A DNA stretch of 64,000 bases from Apostichopus japonicus (lineage: Eukaryota > Echinodermata > Holothuroidea > Aspidochirotida > Stichopodidae): positions 25,898,713 through 25,962,712 of the forward strand of contig NC_092574.1 of NCBI RefSeq assembly GCF_037975245.1, written 5' to 3'. Positions 63,678 through 64,000 of the stretch are shown one piece after another. The stretch's first letter is position 1. Every line of letters begins with the position of its first letter. Under the pieces are notes generated by a model, which had not been told where the DNA came from, did not search any database, and saw nothing but the letters and a program-made list of their open reading frames with translations. A program made the position numbers and the translations under genes.

Positions 63678-64000
63678 GTAGGTAGAAATTTTAGTACTTA
63701 AAATATGATAAAAACTCAAGAAAAATAAGATATTGAGCAAGTCACAATTTCTTGATCAGGACTACTGTAGGCCCCTACAGTGAGTCAGTTATTTTGACAA
63801 TAGTGGGAGTCACTGTCATGCTGCTACTCTTTTTATTGAGTTTAAATGGCCATATGTGTTATAAATGACCCAACATCTTCTTCTTGGTTCTTTCAAGTAA
63901 GGAAAGTTTGTATGACTGCTACCTATTTGTGATAAAAACACTGTTTCAATTATTCAGTGTTTAGTAACATTCCTATTGCCTTTCGCCAAGAACTTAGCCT

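Overview
This is eukaryotic DNA from an animal, most likely a marine invertebrate and plausibly an echinoderm; the phylum is inference, not proved. The evidence is spliced genes with short exons and GT-AG introns, two DEG/ENaC-type sodium channel genes, the start of a shelterin RAP1 (TERF2IP-like) gene, animal retroelements (CR1/L2-like LINEs, a Penelope-like element, tRNA-derived SINEs), many hAT-type MITEs with 8-bp target duplications, and very abundant poly(G/C), (TA)n and other simple repeats. No bacterial-style genes or operons are present, and most long open frames are simple-sequence artefacts.

Layout. (1) 1-5.8 kb is repeat-rich: it opens in a copy of a THAP-type first exon/intron segment, then holds a local duplication, a pyrimidine minisatellite, a hAT MITE, a tandem array cut by a SINE and a decayed Harbinger transposase. 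(2) 8.17-21.22 kb, minus strand: complete DEG/ENaC gene B, ten coding exons, 471 codons. Its introns hold two LINE fragments, a MITE and two tandem arrays. (3) 21.4-24.7 kb: a 13-14 bp minisatellite with higher-order structure, (TA)n tracts, a Penelope-like remnant between inverted repeats, a long hairpin and SINE copies. (4) 25-34 kb: MITEs, simple repeats, a foldback element at 29.1-29.5 kb and a THAP-like first exon on the plus strand at 31.6 kb. (5) 34.06-52.56 kb, minus strand: complete DEG/ENaC gene A, ten coding exons, 446 codons. Its introns hold hAT elements, a (GAT)n block, a foldback region and a 122-bp tandem array. (6) 52.6-63.3 kb: no recognised gene, two hAT-like composite elements. 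(7) 63.32 kb to the end, plus strand: first two exons of a TERF2IP/RAP1-like gene, continuing beyond the window.

Genes A and B are tandem paralogues in the same orientation. I joined their exons by eye. Every splice phase agrees, four internal exons have identical lengths (99, 57, 151 and 92 bp), and both reading frames close exactly from a Met upstream of the His-Gly gating motif to a stop after TM2. They probably encode subunits of trimeric, amiloride-sensitive-type cation channels; whether they co-assemble and what gates them cannot be read from sequence.

The most unusual observation is in gene B. Two of its introns begin with a tandem array whose repeat unit contains the 3' end of the preceding coding exon together with its 5' splice site. 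After exon 1 there are about ten copies of a ~94-112 bp unit. After exon 5 there are nine copies of a 48-bp unit. The exon-5 array stays open in the exon's own reading frame through every repeated donor, so choosing a more distal donor would add multiples of 16 residues without a frameshift. Gene A lacks both arrays.
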